64,000 bases of DNA, taken from Halopelagius inordinatus. GTDB taxonomy: Archaea; Halobacteriota; Halobacteria; Halobacteriales; Haloferacaceae. The notes beneath the pieces are model-generated. The model did no database searches and had not been told where the DNA came from. It saw only the letters and a list, made by a program, of their open reading frames with translations. The translations under genes were made by a program, and so were the position numbers. Location: NCBI RefSeq assembly GCF_900113245.1, contig NZ_FOOQ01000004.1, positions 120,441 to 184,440 of the forward strand, read 5' to 3'. Shown piece by piece: positions 36,074 to 45,792 of the stretch; the stretch's first letter is position 1; each line of letters begins with the position of its first letter.

Positions 36074-38101
36074 TCACTCCTCGACGCGGTGGACCGCGAC
36101 GCTATCGACGCGCAGTCCGTCGGCGTCGGCGAGGTCGTCGCCCGTTATCACGTCGGTCGAATCGACCGAAAGCCCGTCTACGCCGACGGTGGCGGCGTCG
36201 TCGCCGAAGTTGAGAACGCAGACGTACGTCTCGTCCGGTCCGTCGCGGGCGAACGCGACGGCGTCCTCGCTGTCGGCCTCGTAGTCGATGCGTCGGAACG
36301 CGCCCTCGTATCCGAGCGCCGGCGTCTCGTTGCGGACGTCGATGAGTCGCTGGTAGTGGTCTCGAATCTCCTCGCGGGCGTGGTCCCACGCGAGGGCGTC
36401 CCGACGGCCGCGTTGACCGAGTTCCTGCCCGCCGTACAGCATCGGGACGCCCGGGAGCGTGAACAACGCGCCCGCGGCGGCCATCGCGGCGTCCTCGCCG
36501 CACTCGACGATGTAGCGCGTCTCGTCGTGGTTCTCGATGTACAGCATGAACGCCGCGTGCGACGGGAACCCGACTTCGGAGCGTTGGTCGACGGCGTCGA
36601 GAAGCGCGTCCGCGGGTTGGTGGCCCCGACCGACCTGCCGCATCGTGAAGTAAAGCGTCGTGTCGAAATGCATGTCGAACATCCCGTTGTGAAAGTCCGC
36701 GACGTACGGGATGGTCTCGTCCAAGAGGAGAAACTCGGGGTCGCGCGACTTCACCCGGTCGCGGACCTCCTGCCAGAACGTGTCGGGGACGGCCCACGCC
36801 ATGTCGCAGCGAAAGCCGTCCGCGATTTCGAACCACCGGTCGACGGCGTCCAACAGGTGGCGGCGGACCTCCAAGGTCGTGTAGTCGAAGTTCGCGATGA
36901 ACTCCCAGTCGAAGTAGGTGCCCGGTTCGCCGTTTTCCTTCCACTCGTACCAGTCGTAGTACTCCGAGTCGGGGTTCTCGTACGCGTCCTCGAAAAACGG
37001 GTGGTCGCGCGCGGAGTGGTTCAACACGAGGTCGAAAAGCACCTTCATCCCCCGGTCGTGGGCGGCCTCGACGAACGCCTCGTAGTCCTCGCGGGTGCCG
37101 AGGTCCTCGGCTATCTCGTAGAAGTCCACGATGTTGTAGCCGTGCGGGGCGTGGTCGTTCTGGAGGACCGGCGTGAGCCACAGACAGTCGACGCCGAGGT
37201 CAGCGAGGTAGTCGAGACGCTTCTCCAACGCCTCGAAGGTGGTTTCTGCCTCGTCGTCGTCGGAGGCGAACCCGCGGACGTAAATCTCGTACAGCGTCAC
37301 CTCTTTGGCCCACTCCGGGGGGTCGTTCGGGCGCGACACCGTGACGGCGTCCGCGCCGGAGGCCGGAACCGATTCCGCCTCGCCGCCGTCGGAAACGAGT
37401 TCCGTCGCCATCGATTCGGAGCCCCCGTCGGTCATCGCGTCGCGCGTGAACTCGACGCTGTCGGGGACGCTGTAGGAGTCCGCGAGTGCGACGGCGTGGA
37501 CGCGGAGGCGGTCGCCGACGGCGGAGAGAGGCACGCGAAGTTCCCACCCCGACACCTCCACGTCGGACTCGGAGATGCCGTCTCGGTCGTCCACGAGGAA
37601 CTCGACGACGAGGTCGTCTCGGTCGGTGTCGCTCTCGGGGTTCGGTTGGGGGTCCGCGCTGACGACGACGTGGTCGCCCTCGACCGACCCGTGGAGTTGG
37701 ATTCGGGGGCGGCCGCCACCGCCGCCGCCGGACCCGGCACCTGAACCCGACCCCGAGACGCCGCCGCTTCGCTGCGTCGTCTCGGTCGGACCGCTCTGGA
37801 ACCCGCTGTATCCGCTCTGTCCGGACGACCCGGTGCCACCGCCGGTCGGGGCCATGTCGCCGCGGAACACGCGGAGGGTGAGTTCGTGCGTCCCGTCGGG
37901 AGCGTCGAGTTCGACGACGAACGTCCCCGCGGCGTCGGGCGTGAAGTCGAGTACCGCCTCGTCGTCGTCGAGTTCGAGTTGGCTGCTGACCGGCGCGCTC
38001 TGTACTCGCCACCGGTACGATGCGTCGGGGTCTGGGTCCCGCGGAGCGAGTTGTACGGTCTCGCCCACGGCCATGAATCGGGGCGGGCCTGGGTGATGCA
38101 T
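36074..38101 (-). CDS. GH13 alpha-amylase with N-terminal beta domains
   Basis: The 675-residue enzyme should cut alpha-1,4-glucans in the cytoplasm. An Ig/PKD-like domain (about 10-90), a Gly/Ser-rich linker (about 95-140) and a second beta domain (about 140-215) precede the barrel. Catalytic regions are complete: KVLFDLVLNHSARDH (about 355), GFRCDMAW (nucleophile Asp about 433), LLLDETIPYV (Glu about 462) and YIENHDETRY (Asp about 526). The C-terminal beta domain ends the protein. No signal peptide is present. It is divergent from the double-GH15 gene across 181 bp and heads a two-gene GH13 operon. Confidence 0.92.
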   Translation of the reverse strand: MHHPGPPRFMAVGETVQLAPRDPDPDASYRWRVQSAPVSSQLELDDDEAVLDFTPDAAGTFVVELDAPDGTHELTLRVFRGDMAPTGGGTGSSGQSGYSGFQSGPTETTQRSGGVSGSGSGAGSGGGGGGRPRIQLHGSVEGDHVVVSADPQPNPESDTDRDDLVVEFLVDDRDGISESDVEVSGWELRVPLSAVGDRLRVHAVALADSYSVPDSVEFTRDAMTDGGSESMATELVSDGGEAESVPASGADAVTVSRPNDPPEWAKEVTLYEIYVRGFASDDDEAETTFEALEKRLDYLADLGVDCLWLTPVLQNDHAPHGYNIVDFYEIAEDLGTREDYEAFVEAAHDRGMKVLFDLVLNHSARDHPFFEDAYENPDSEYYDWYEWKENGEPGTYFDWEFIANFDYTTLEVRRHLLDAVDRWFEIADGFRCDMAWAVPDTFWQEVRDRVKSRDPEFLLLDETIPYVADFHNGMFDMHFDTTLYFTMRQVGRGHQPADALLDAVDQRSEVGFPSHAAFMLYIENHDETRYIVECGEDAAMAAAGALFTLPGVPMLYGGQELGQRGRRDALAWDHAREEIRDHYQRLIDVRNETPALGYEGAFRRIDYEADSEDAVAFARDGPDETYVCVLNFGDDAATVGVDGLSVDSTDVITGDDLADADGLRVDSVAVHRVEE

Positions 38102-38207
38102 ACTACTACCAACGGCACGTCGGCCCTTTGTCTTTACTCCTGTTCGAAGAATTGTTGTGGAGCCTGATTAACCGGTCGCTGCGGCGATAATCGGCCGTTT
38201 GCGGTTT

Positions 38208-38235
38208 CCGATAGAGTGGAATTCTCGTCTATCGG
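38208..38235. promoter_or_regulatory. Inverted-repeat operator candidate in the amylase/glucoamylase region
   Basis: CCGATAGA and TCTATCGG form a perfect 8-bp inverted repeat with a 12-nt spacer, so the half-sites are 20 bp apart centre to centre (two helical turns). The right arm ends 16 bp before the glucoamylase TATA element. The position suits a dimeric regulator controlling one or both divergent glucan operons. Confidence 0.45.
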
Positions 38236-38249
38236 ACAGTATCAGCCAA

Positions 38250-38257
38250 TACTTATG
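38250..38257 (+). promoter_or_regulatory. TATA box of the double-GH15 gene
   Basis: TACTTATG lies about 29 bp upstream of ATG 38283, the expected distance for a leaderless haloarchaeal transcript. Confidence 0.5.
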
Positions 38258-38282
38258 TCTCGGGCGGACGCCTGCACATGAT

Positions 38283-41200
38283 ATGAGACTCCGGACCGCA
38301 CTCAACGATTACAAGCGCGACCGCGGCGCGCGGCGCTTCCCAGAGGAGTGCCGGACTGCCGACGGCGCGTTCTCCGGCCACGGGGACAGACTCGTCTACG
38401 TCGGCGCCGACGGGTCGCTCCGTGACTACTCGTCTTCGCTCTCTGGTCTGTACGGCATCGACCGCTCTCGCTTCGGCATCGAGGCGGGGGGCGAGACCCA
38501 GTGGTTCGACGACCTCGAACCGGTTCGACAGCACTACTATCGAGAGACGAGCCTCGTCGAAACCGAGTACGACGCCGGGGAGTTCACCGTCCACCAGTAC
38601 GACCTGACGCTCGGACGGGCGCACGTCACGCACGTCGAACTCCGCGGAGCGATACCGACCGACGCGCACCTGACCGCGTTTCTCACGCTCGCCCCCGAGG
38701 GCCGAGAGACGCGCGTCGGCCGCCTCATCCACGAGGAGGGCGGTCCGGAGGGCAAACAGGCGGTCGAAGTGTTCCACAGGGACGAACACGACTACGTCAC
38801 CGCTTCGACGGGTCTCGACGACGTCCGTGGGCAGGTCCCCGAACGGTTCGAGGAGGTGCTCTCCGAGGAGGTGTTCGAGTTCCCGCGCGAGGCCGTCCTC
38901 CAGCAGTACGAGGACACGCACCTCAGCGGCGACATCGTCGTCTCCGCCCCTCTCGAACGGGCCGGTCGCGGCGCACAGACCACGCTCGTCACGCAGCTTT
39001 CGGACCACCGAGAACTGTCGCGCGAGGAGGCGCTTCGTGACCTCCGCCACTGCGCGCTCGACCACGCCACCTCCGACGACATCCGGGCGGCGGCGCGCGA
39101 ACGCGCGGAGGTGTACGTCCCAGACCACGTCCCCCGCGAGGAGTTGGTGCGCTCCGACCTCCGCGCCCTCTCGCTTCTGACGGCACCGTCGGGGTCGCAC
39201 ATCGCCGGTCCGGAGTTCGACCCGTTCTACTCGCACACCGGCGGGTACGGCTACACGTGGTTCCGCGACGACGCCGAACTGTCGCGCTACCTCCTCGGCG
39301 CGGACGACCTGTTGGACCTCGAACTCACCGAGGGTCTGGCGACGGCGGCGCGCTTTTTCTGCGACACGCAACTGGAGGACGGAACGTGGCCGCAACGCGC
39401 GTGGGCGGTCGACGGCTCTATCGCCCCGGGGTGGGCGCACGCCCGCGTCGAAGGCTCCGAGAAGCCCGAGTATCAGGCCGACCAGACCGCGAGCGTCGTC
39501 TCCTTCCTCGCGACGCTCCTGCGCTCTCGGCGCGGCCGACTCGACCCCGACCTCCGCAGAGACGTGCGACGGACGGTCGAACGCGGCGTCGAGGGACTCG
39601 ACGACTCGCTCGAAGCCGACGGGCTCCCCGAGAGATGTCAGAACGCGTGGGAGAACATGGTCGGGCGGTTCAGCCACACGGCCGCGACGTTCCTGCAGGC
39701 GTACGCGGCGGTCGCTCGGGCGCCGGTCGGCGAGGAACTGGCCACCCACGCGCGAGAACAGGCCGACGCGGTGTTCGAGGGGCTCGACCTCCTGTGGGAC
39801 GAGGGCTACGAGGTGTACGGCCTCCGCCTGCAGGGCGAGAAACTCGACTCGCGCATCGACTCGGGGTCGTTCGCGCTCGTCGACGCCGTCGTCGAGTACG
39901 ACGAACTCGCGGACGTCGACGAACGGACGCTCGACCGGTTGGCCTCGCACGTGGAAATCGCGCTCGAAGACCTCTACCGCGAGTCCGACGACGGCGAGGT
40001 GGCCGGACTCATCCGCTTCGAAGACGACTACTGGCGGAGCGCGGGACAGGACGACGAGAAGGTCTGGTCCGTCTCCACCGCGTGGGGCGTCAACGCCGCC
40101 GCCGACCTGGCGGTGCTTCTCGACGACTACGGCCGCGAGGACGAGTCCGAGGAGTTCTTCGAGCGGGCGTCGAACCTCTACGAACTGCTCCGAGAGGACG
40201 GCCCCTTCACGACGGAGTCGGGCAACCTCGCAGAGCAGGTGTTCGACGACGGGTCGTTCGACAGTGCGACTCCGCTTGGGTGGTCGCACGCGCTTCGCCT
40301 GCACGCGACGGCGGTGCTCCACGAGCACGACGCGCTTCCCGCTCCCAAGCCCGCGCCGTCGGGGCCGGAACACCGTCCGCGGTGGACCACCGGCGAGAAG
40401 TACGGCGTCGGCACCGTCGCCGACCACACCGAATCGGACCCCTCGCGCCTCTGGTTCACGCTGACCGAGGGGTCGCTGACCGAGATTCGCTTCCCGCGGG
40501 TCGATCTGATGAACATGCGGACGCTCGATTTCCTCGTGGTCGACGGCGACGCCGACTCGACGTACACCGCGCGGACGCACAACGAGACGCGGCGCGACGA
40601 CCACGCGGACACCATCGAACGCACCGCCGAGATGGTCGAAAACGACGCGCTCTGTTACCGGCACACGATACGCGAGACGGGCGACGGCCGCGGCCACGAG
40701 TGGACGCTGACCGTCGAGTACGCGACGGACCCCGAACACGACGCGTTGCTCGTGGACGTGAACTTCGAATCCCACGACGGCAACGAGTACGAACTGTACT
40801 CCGTCGCCGACACCGCACTCGTGAACACGGGCGCGACGGACAGAGCGCTCCGCCTCGGTCAGATGGGCACGTACCATCTCGTCGCCCGCGACGCCGGCGC
40901 GTACGACCAGCAAGGCGAGACGGAACCGCTCCTCATCGACGAAGAGGGAGAAGAGTACAGCGTCGCCGTGGCGATGACTTCGGCCGGTCGGTTCGACTGG
41001 GCCACCGTCGGCGTCGCCGGGTCCGAGCATCTGTCGGGGCTGTTCTCCGCGGGCGAACTGCCGACGCCGCAGGACGGCATCGACAACGAGAACGTCGTCC
41101 TCGTCGGCCGCGTCGGCATCGGGACGCGACTGTCCGAGACGCTCGCACTCGGGTTCGCAGAGAACGCAGACACCGCCGCCGCACTCGGCGAGGCGGCGGG

Positions 41201-42827
41201 CGCACTCACCCGCGGGTACGAGACGGTGCGGCAGGCTTACGCCGACACGTGGGCCGACTTCCTCGCGGACAAGGAACTGCCGACGTCCGTCGCCGACGAC
41301 GCGGAACTCGCGAACCAGTACCGCGCCTGCTTGATGACGCTTCGCGCAGTCGAGGACAAGACGTTCCTCGGCGCGGGCATCGCCTCGCCCTCCGTGCCGT
41401 GGGGCGAAGCCGTCACCTCAGAAGAGTCGAAGGGGTACGGGTACAACTTCGTCTGGTCGCGCGACCTGTATCAGGTGTTCACCGTCTTCGAAGCCGTCGG
41501 CGACGTGGAGACGGCGATCGACTCCTTGGAGTACATCTACGAGTTCCAACAGGACGAACGCGGCTTCATCCCGCAGAACACGTATCTGAACGGCCGCACT
41601 CGCTGGGGCGGCGAGCAGATGGACAACATCTCCTTCCCGTCGGTGATGGCGTACATGCTCGCCGAACACGGCGTCACCTTCGACGACGTGGACTACGACT
41701 ACGTGAACGTAAAGCGCTCTGCGGACTACGTCGCGCGTAACGGTCCGCCGACCGCTCAGGAACGCTGGGAGGAGGAGGCGGGCTACTCGCCGTCCTCCAT
41801 CGCCGCGGAGATAGCGGGCCTGTCGTGCGCCGCCTCGTTGGCCATCGACGAGGGATACGACGCAGACGCCCTCATCTGGCTGGCGTTGGCCGACGACTGG
41901 ACCGAACGCGTCGAGGACTGGTGCGCGACGACGACCGGAACCGACCGCCACGAGCACACGCCGTATTACGTCCGCGTCACCCGCGACGGCGACCCGGACG
42001 CGGGGCACCTCCGGACGCTCGCGAACAACGGGCCGACGCTCGACGAACGCGAGATTATCGACGGGGGCTTTCTCGAACTCACCAGACTCGGAATCAAGTC
42101 CTACGACGACGCCGTCATCGAGAACTCCGTCCGCGAGATGGACGACACGATTCGCGTCGATACGCCGCACGGACCGGCGTTCTACCGCTACAACGGCGAC
42201 GGCTACGGCGAACGCGAACGCGGCGACGAGGGCGCGCCGTGGTCCGTCGAGTCCAAAGGAAAGGGCCGCCTGTGGCCCATCTTCACGGGCGAACGCGGCG
42301 AGTACGAACTCCTTTCGGGAACCGACGAGGGACCGCTTGCGCCCGACAACCTCCTGCGGACGATGGCCGGGTTCGCGAACTCCGGTCGGATGCTCTCAGA
42401 GCAGGTGTGGGACCGCGAACACGCCACGGACTACAACTGGGAGTTCGGCGAGGGAACCGGCGCGGCGACGCCCCTCGCGTGGTCGATGGCGCAGTACATC
42501 CGACTCGCACACGGCGTCGCCGCGGGCGAACCGGTCGAGATGCCCGACTTCGTCCGCGACCGGTACGTCGACTCCGACAGGCCGAACGGCCCCAGACTGC
42601 AGGTCAGTACCCGGTTCATGGGCGACAAACTCGTCGTCTCCGGGCAGACCGACGCCGCAGTCGTCGCGGTGAAGACGCCGAGCGAGACGATGCTCGTCGA
42701 ACCCGAAGACGGACAGTTCGAGGTGCGCCCCGACATCGAGTACGGGGAGAACCAGATTACCGTCGCGGCGGCGACGGACCGCGGCCTGACCGAGGCGGGA
42801 ACCAACGTCACCCGCTTTACTCTCTGA
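38283..42827 (+). CDS. Double-module GH15 glucoamylase/glucodextranase-like protein
   Basis: This 1514-residue protein contains two (alpha/alpha)6 GH15 catalytic modules. Module 1 (about 1-690) has a beta domain, GGYGYTWFRDDAEL, WEN with Glu457 and AEQ with Glu651. Module 2 (about 690-1514) has a glucodextranase-like beta-sandwich, YGYNFVWSRDLYQVF, Glu1163-1165 in WEEEAGYS, SEQ with Glu1373, and a C-terminal beta domain. Both pairs of candidate acid/base Glu residues are retained. It should release glucose from non-reducing ends. No signal peptide is present. ATG 38283 is preferred to an open extension from 38199, which crosses the TATA box. Confidence 0.9.
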   Translation: MRLRTALNDYKRDRGARRFPEECRTADGAFSGHGDRLVYVGADGSLRDYSSSLSGLYGIDRSRFGIEAGGETQWFDDLEPVRQHYYRETSLVETEYDAGEFTVHQYDLTLGRAHVTHVELRGAIPTDAHLTAFLTLAPEGRETRVGRLIHEEGGPEGKQAVEVFHRDEHDYVTASTGLDDVRGQVPERFEEVLSEEVFEFPREAVLQQYEDTHLSGDIVVSAPLERAGRGAQTTLVTQLSDHRELSREEALRDLRHCALDHATSDDIRAAARERAEVYVPDHVPREELVRSDLRALSLLTAPSGSHIAGPEFDPFYSHTGGYGYTWFRDDAELSRYLLGADDLLDLELTEGLATAARFFCDTQLEDGTWPQRAWAVDGSIAPGWAHARVEGSEKPEYQADQTASVVSFLATLLRSRRGRLDPDLRRDVRRTVERGVEGLDDSLEADGLPERCQNAWENMVGRFSHTAATFLQAYAAVARAPVGEELATHAREQADAVFEGLDLLWDEGYEVYGLRLQGEKLDSRIDSGSFALVDAVVEYDELADVDERTLDRLASHVEIALEDLYRESDDGEVAGLIRFEDDYWRSAGQDDEKVWSVSTAWGVNAAADLAVLLDDYGREDESEEFFERASNLYELLREDGPFTTESGNLAEQVFDDGSFDSATPLGWSHALRLHATAVLHEHDALPAPKPAPSGPEHRPRWTTGEKYGVGTVADHTESDPSRLWFTLTEGSLTEIRFPRVDLMNMRTLDFLVVDGDADSTYTARTHNETRRDDHADTIERTAEMVENDALCYRHTIRETGDGRGHEWTLTVEYATDPEHDALLVDVNFESHDGNEYELYSVADTALVNTGATDRALRLGQMGTYHLVARDAGAYDQQGETEPLLIDEEGEEYSVAVAMTSAGRFDWATVGVAGSEHLSGLFSAGELPTPQDGIDNENVVLVGRVGIGTRLSETLALGFAENADTAAALGEAAGALTRGYETVRQAYADTWADFLADKELPTSVADDAELANQYRACLMTLRAVEDKTFLGAGIASPSVPWGEAVTSEESKGYGYNFVWSRDLYQVFTVFEAVGDVETAIDSLEYIYEFQQDERGFIPQNTYLNGRTRWGGEQMDNISFPSVMAYMLAEHGVTFDDVDYDYVNVKRSADYVARNGPPTAQERWEEEAGYSPSSIAAEIAGLSCAASLAIDEGYDADALIWLALADDWTERVEDWCATTTGTDRHEHTPYYVRVTRDGDPDAGHLRTLANNGPTLDEREIIDGGFLELTRLGIKSYDDAVIENSVREMDDTIRVDTPHGPAFYRYNGDGYGERERGDEGAPWSVESKGKGRLWPIFTGERGEYELLSGTDEGPLAPDNLLRTMAGFANSGRMLSEQVWDREHATDYNWEFGEGTGAATPLAWSMAQYIRLAHGVAAGEPVEMPDFVRDRYVDSDRPNGPRLQVSTRFMGDKLVVSGQTDAAVVAVKTPSETMLVEPEDGQFEVRPDIEYGENQITVAAATDRGLTEAGTNVTRFTL

Positions 42828-43189
42828 GACGGCGCACCCGACCGCGCGTCGTCGCAAACCGGGAGCCCGCGGCCCGCCACCCCGCGCGGGTTCGACGCAA
42901 AACGTAAGTGTCAGACGTGAGTCGTTACGACCGCCGCGGCGATCTCCCCCTGGTCGCCGTGGACACCCGCCCGGCGTCTGTGACGCCGGGACGAACGGCC
43001 GCCCGCCCGGGTGTCCCCCCGCCGCATCTACTCACCCCTGTCCACGTGGCGCCTCCACCCGGGACGGCCCGTTTTTCTTCGCGCCGATACCGGTGAGCGT
43101 CGCCGCCGTCGCGGCGTCGCGTCCGGCGTCTCCCGGCCCGATTCGTCCGTCCCCCCTCGCTTTTGTTCCGGTCGCCCCTATATCCGTCC
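42828..43189. other. Intergenic region with strong RNA structure
   Basis: These 362 bp lie between the double-GH15 gene and the SRPBCC gene. No convincing protein is seen. They hold the nested hairpins described in the next entry and a TATA-like GCTTTTGTTCC (43159-43169) upstream of the SRPBCC start. Confidence 0.5.
42935..43080 (+). ncRNA. Candidate structured small RNA
   Basis: GGACACCCG (42961-42969) pairs perfectly with CGGGTGTCC (43008-43016). Inside it, CCCGGCGTC (42970-42978) pairs perfectly with GACGCCGGG (42982-42990) around a TGT loop. A TATA-like AAAACGTAAGTG sits at about 42898-42909, and a GTTTTTC tract at about 43070-43076 could end the transcript. Boundaries are estimates. Alternatives are a mere terminator for the GH15 gene or an RNA read from the other strand. 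Confidence 0.35.
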
Positions 43190-43669
43190 ATGGCGACGTA
43201 CTCTCGGCTGACGCGCATCGACGCACCCCTCTCGGACGTGTGGGAATTTCACGCCCGCGTGTCGGGACTCGAAGCTCTCACGCCCGACTGGATGGGACTC
43301 CGCATCGAGGCGGTGCGCGGCCCGGACGGCGAGTCCGACCCCGAGACGTTGGAGACGGGGTCACAGATTCGCATGTCGATGCGGCCGTTCGGCGTCGGCC
43401 CGCGTCAGCAGTGGACCTCTCGAATCGTCGCGCGCGAGGAGAGAGACGGGAGCGCGATGTTCCGCGACGACATGGTCGGCGGCCCGTTCGAGTCGTGGAC
43501 GCACACGCACCGCTTTTTCGCCGACGGCGACGAGACCATAGTCGAAGACGAAGTCGAGTACGAACTCCCGTTCGGTCCGGTGGGGCGGGCGGTGTCGCCG
43601 CTTGCGGTCGTCGGTTTCGAACCGATGTTCCGCGACAGGCACCGGCGGACGAGAGAGTGGTTCGACTGA
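43190..43669 (+). CDS. SRPBCC family protein
   Basis: The 159-residue protein has a helix-grip (START/Bet v1-like) fold: MATYSRLTRIDAPLSDVWEFHARVSGLEALTPDW at the start, central strands WTSRIVAREERDG and WTHTHRFFADGDETIVEDEVEYELPFG, and a long C-terminal helix (FRDRHRRTREWFD). Such proteins bind hydrophobic ligands or act as cyclases. Haloarchaeal members are usually annotated as cyclase/dehydrase-like proteins. It ends 3 bp before the convergent histidine kinase. Confidence 0.85.
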   Translation: MATYSRLTRIDAPLSDVWEFHARVSGLEALTPDWMGLRIEAVRGPDGESDPETLETGSQIRMSMRPFGVGPRQQWTSRIVAREERDGSAMFRDDMVGGPFESWTHTHRFFADGDETIVEDEVEYELPFGPVGRAVSPLAVVGFEPMFRDRHRRTREWFD

Positions 43670-43672
43670 GCG

Positions 43673-45721
43673 TCAGTGCTCGGGCGGGCCGACCGGCGTC
43701 TCGAACTCGAGGGCGGGAGCAGTCGTCCGAATTTCGAACCTCGCGCCCCCCGCCGAGGACTCCGTCACGCGGACGTTCCAGCCGTGCGCTTCGACGATGC
43801 TCTCGACGATGGAGAGACCGAACCCGGACCCCTGTTCGCAGGTGGTGTGACCGTGTTCGAACACCGCCTCTCGGTCCGACTCGGGGATTCCGGGTCCGTC
43901 GTCCGCGACGTAGAACCCGAGTCCCTCGTCGAGAGGGCCGACGGAGACCGTCACCGTATCGTCGGACGTGACCGGACCGCTCTTTGACCCGCGTTCCACG
44001 ACATCGCCAGACTGCGTCTGGCGGCCCGTCGGGCCGTGTTCGACGGCGTTCCGAAAGAGGTTCTCCATCGCCTGACCGAGTCTTCCGCCGTCGGCCGAGA
44101 CGACGCCGAGCGAATCGGAGACCGATAGCTCCGCGTCGTCGGTATCGACCGCGCGCCACGCCCGTTCTGCGAGGTGTCCGACCTCCACCGGCGAGGTGTC
44201 GCCGACGGTTCGACCTTGTCTCGCGAGTTCGAGAACGTCGTTCACGAGGACGTTCATCCGGTCTAAGGCGTTTTTCGCGCGGTCGAGGTGCGCCACGTTC
44301 CCCGTCTCGCGCGCGAGTTCGACGAAGCCGTCCGCGACGTTCAGCGGGTTTCGGAGGTCGTGGCTGACGACGCTCGCGAACTCCTCTAACCGCTCGTTTT
44401 GCCTGCGGAGTTCCTCCTCTCGCCGTCTGCGCTCTATCGTGTGCGAGAGCATGTCGGCGGCCGTCCGGAGCAGCGACACCTCCTCGTCGGGCCACGGGCG
44501 GGCGTTCTCCGACACGAGCGTCACCGCGCCCGAGAGCGACCAGTTCGAGACCATCGGGACGGTGACGAACGCCGCGTCGTCGGGCGCGTCGAACGCCGAT
44601 TCGAAGCCCGACGCGTCGGACGGGAGCATCGCCCCGTCGACGGAGCGCGCGTCCTCGAACTGGTGGAGGCGGTCGAAGACCCACGGGCAGTCGTCGGCGG
44701 CGACCGACGCCGGTTGCCCCGCCGCGCCGTCGGCCGTCCACTCGTTCATCTTCTGGAGCGTGGTGGCGTCTTCGTCGTACCGAGAGACGGTACAGCGGTC
44801 CACGTCGAGGAACTCGCCGATGCTCTGGAGCGTCCAGTGGACTTTCGTCTCCACCTCGTCGAGTTCGGCGCTCATGAGCGTCGTCGAGGTGTCGAGGACG
44901 ACGTCTTTCAGCTTCGTTCGGTACCGGACGGTCTCCTGTCGTCGGCGCTTCTCCGTCACGTCTTGGAGCGTTCCGACGACGCCGTCCGCGTCGTCGCCGC
45001 CGAGCGGTCGCAGTCCCATCGTCCCGACGCACCGGATTCGCTCGCCGCCGGCCGAACGGACGTCCGCCTCGAACTGGACCGTTCCGGAATCGCCGCCGGA
45101 CACGACTCGGTCGAGTTGCTCCGAGAACGCTCGCTCGTCGGACCCCGACGTGAGCGCGGAGACGTGCTCGCCGAGTATCGCCTCGCTGTCGTAGCCGACG
45201 AGTTCGACGAACGCGTCGTCGACGGCGGTGAACCGCCCGGACCCATCGAGGACGTAGACGGCGGTGTCGAGCGCCTCGAACACGGTGCCGTAGCGCCGCG
45301 ACTCCACCTGCGCTCGGTACCGCGAGACGGCGTTCAACACGCGGTTCGCGAGGACGGCGTACTGGTCCGTCCCGGCGTCTTTCTGCATGTAGTCCGTCGC
45401 GCCGACGCGGAACGCGTCGCGAGCGACCTCTTCTGACCCCTTCCCGGTGTAGAGGATGAACGGCAGGTCCGGTCTCACCGTTCTGACGGCCCGCAGAAAC
45501 GACAGGCCGTCCATCTCGGGCATCTCGTAGTCGCTGACGATGCAGTCGACCGACGACGATTCGTCTTCGACGCGAGAGAGCGCCTCCTGCGGGCGTTCTG
45601 TCGCCTCGACGGTCAGCTTCACGTCGGCAGCCTCGCGTTCGAGATAGGTGGCGACGAGCGACGAGAGTCGCGGCTCGTCGTCTACGTGCAGGACCGTAAC
45701 ACTATCGCTCAGGCTGACCAT
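43673..45721 (-). CDS. Hybrid signal-transduction histidine kinase (receiver-PAS-GAF-HisKA-HATPase)
   Basis: The 682-residue cytoplasmic kinase begins with a receiver domain (8-125, phospho-acceptor Asp64 in CIVSDYEMPEMDG). A PAS domain (about 145-265, YVLDGSGRFTAVDDAFVELVGY), a GAF domain (about 280-430), HisKA with the phospho-His in VVSHDLRNPLN (about 454), and a HATPase domain with the N box NLFRNAVEHG and DDGPGIPESD follow. No membrane segments are present. An N-terminal receiver before PAS/GAF is common in haloarchaea and implies phospho-input from another kinase. The signal and output partner are unknown. Confidence 0.92.
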   Translation of the reverse strand: MVSLSDSVTVLHVDDEPRLSSLVATYLEREAADVKLTVEATERPQEALSRVEDESSSVDCIVSDYEMPEMDGLSFLRAVRTVRPDLPFILYTGKGSEEVARDAFRVGATDYMQKDAGTDQYAVLANRVLNAVSRYRAQVESRRYGTVFEALDTAVYVLDGSGRFTAVDDAFVELVGYDSEAILGEHVSALTSGSDERAFSEQLDRVVSGGDSGTVQFEADVRSAGGERIRCVGTMGLRPLGGDDADGVVGTLQDVTEKRRRQETVRYRTKLKDVVLDTSTTLMSAELDEVETKVHWTLQSIGEFLDVDRCTVSRYDEDATTLQKMNEWTADGAAGQPASVAADDCPWVFDRLHQFEDARSVDGAMLPSDASGFESAFDAPDDAAFVTVPMVSNWSLSGAVTLVSENARPWPDEEVSLLRTAADMLSHTIERRRREEELRRQNERLEEFASVVSHDLRNPLNVADGFVELARETGNVAHLDRAKNALDRMNVLVNDVLELARQGRTVGDTSPVEVGHLAERAWRAVDTDDAELSVSDSLGVVSADGGRLGQAMENLFRNAVEHGPTGRQTQSGDVVERGSKSGPVTSDDTVTVSVGPLDEGLGFYVADDGPGIPESDREAVFEHGHTTCEQGSGFGLSIVESIVEAHGWNVRVTESSAGGARFEIRTTAPALEFETPVGPPEH

Positions 45722-45792
45722 ACTTCGACTCTCTACGTTCGGAGTATCAGCGTTGTGCCCCAGTTATCAAGCGTGATACGAAATTCCGCGAG

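Noticed and set aside
38253..41030. 925-codon antisense frame over the double-GH15 gene
   Set aside because: It is a typical high-GC shadow frame: rich in Arg and Val, no start context or motif, while the sense strand encodes full GH15 motifs.
42908..43096. 62-codon GTG-initiated frame in the structured intergenic region
   Set aside because: It is Pro/Arg/Val-rich, runs straight through the perfect hairpins and lacks protein-like features; an RNA element explains the region better.
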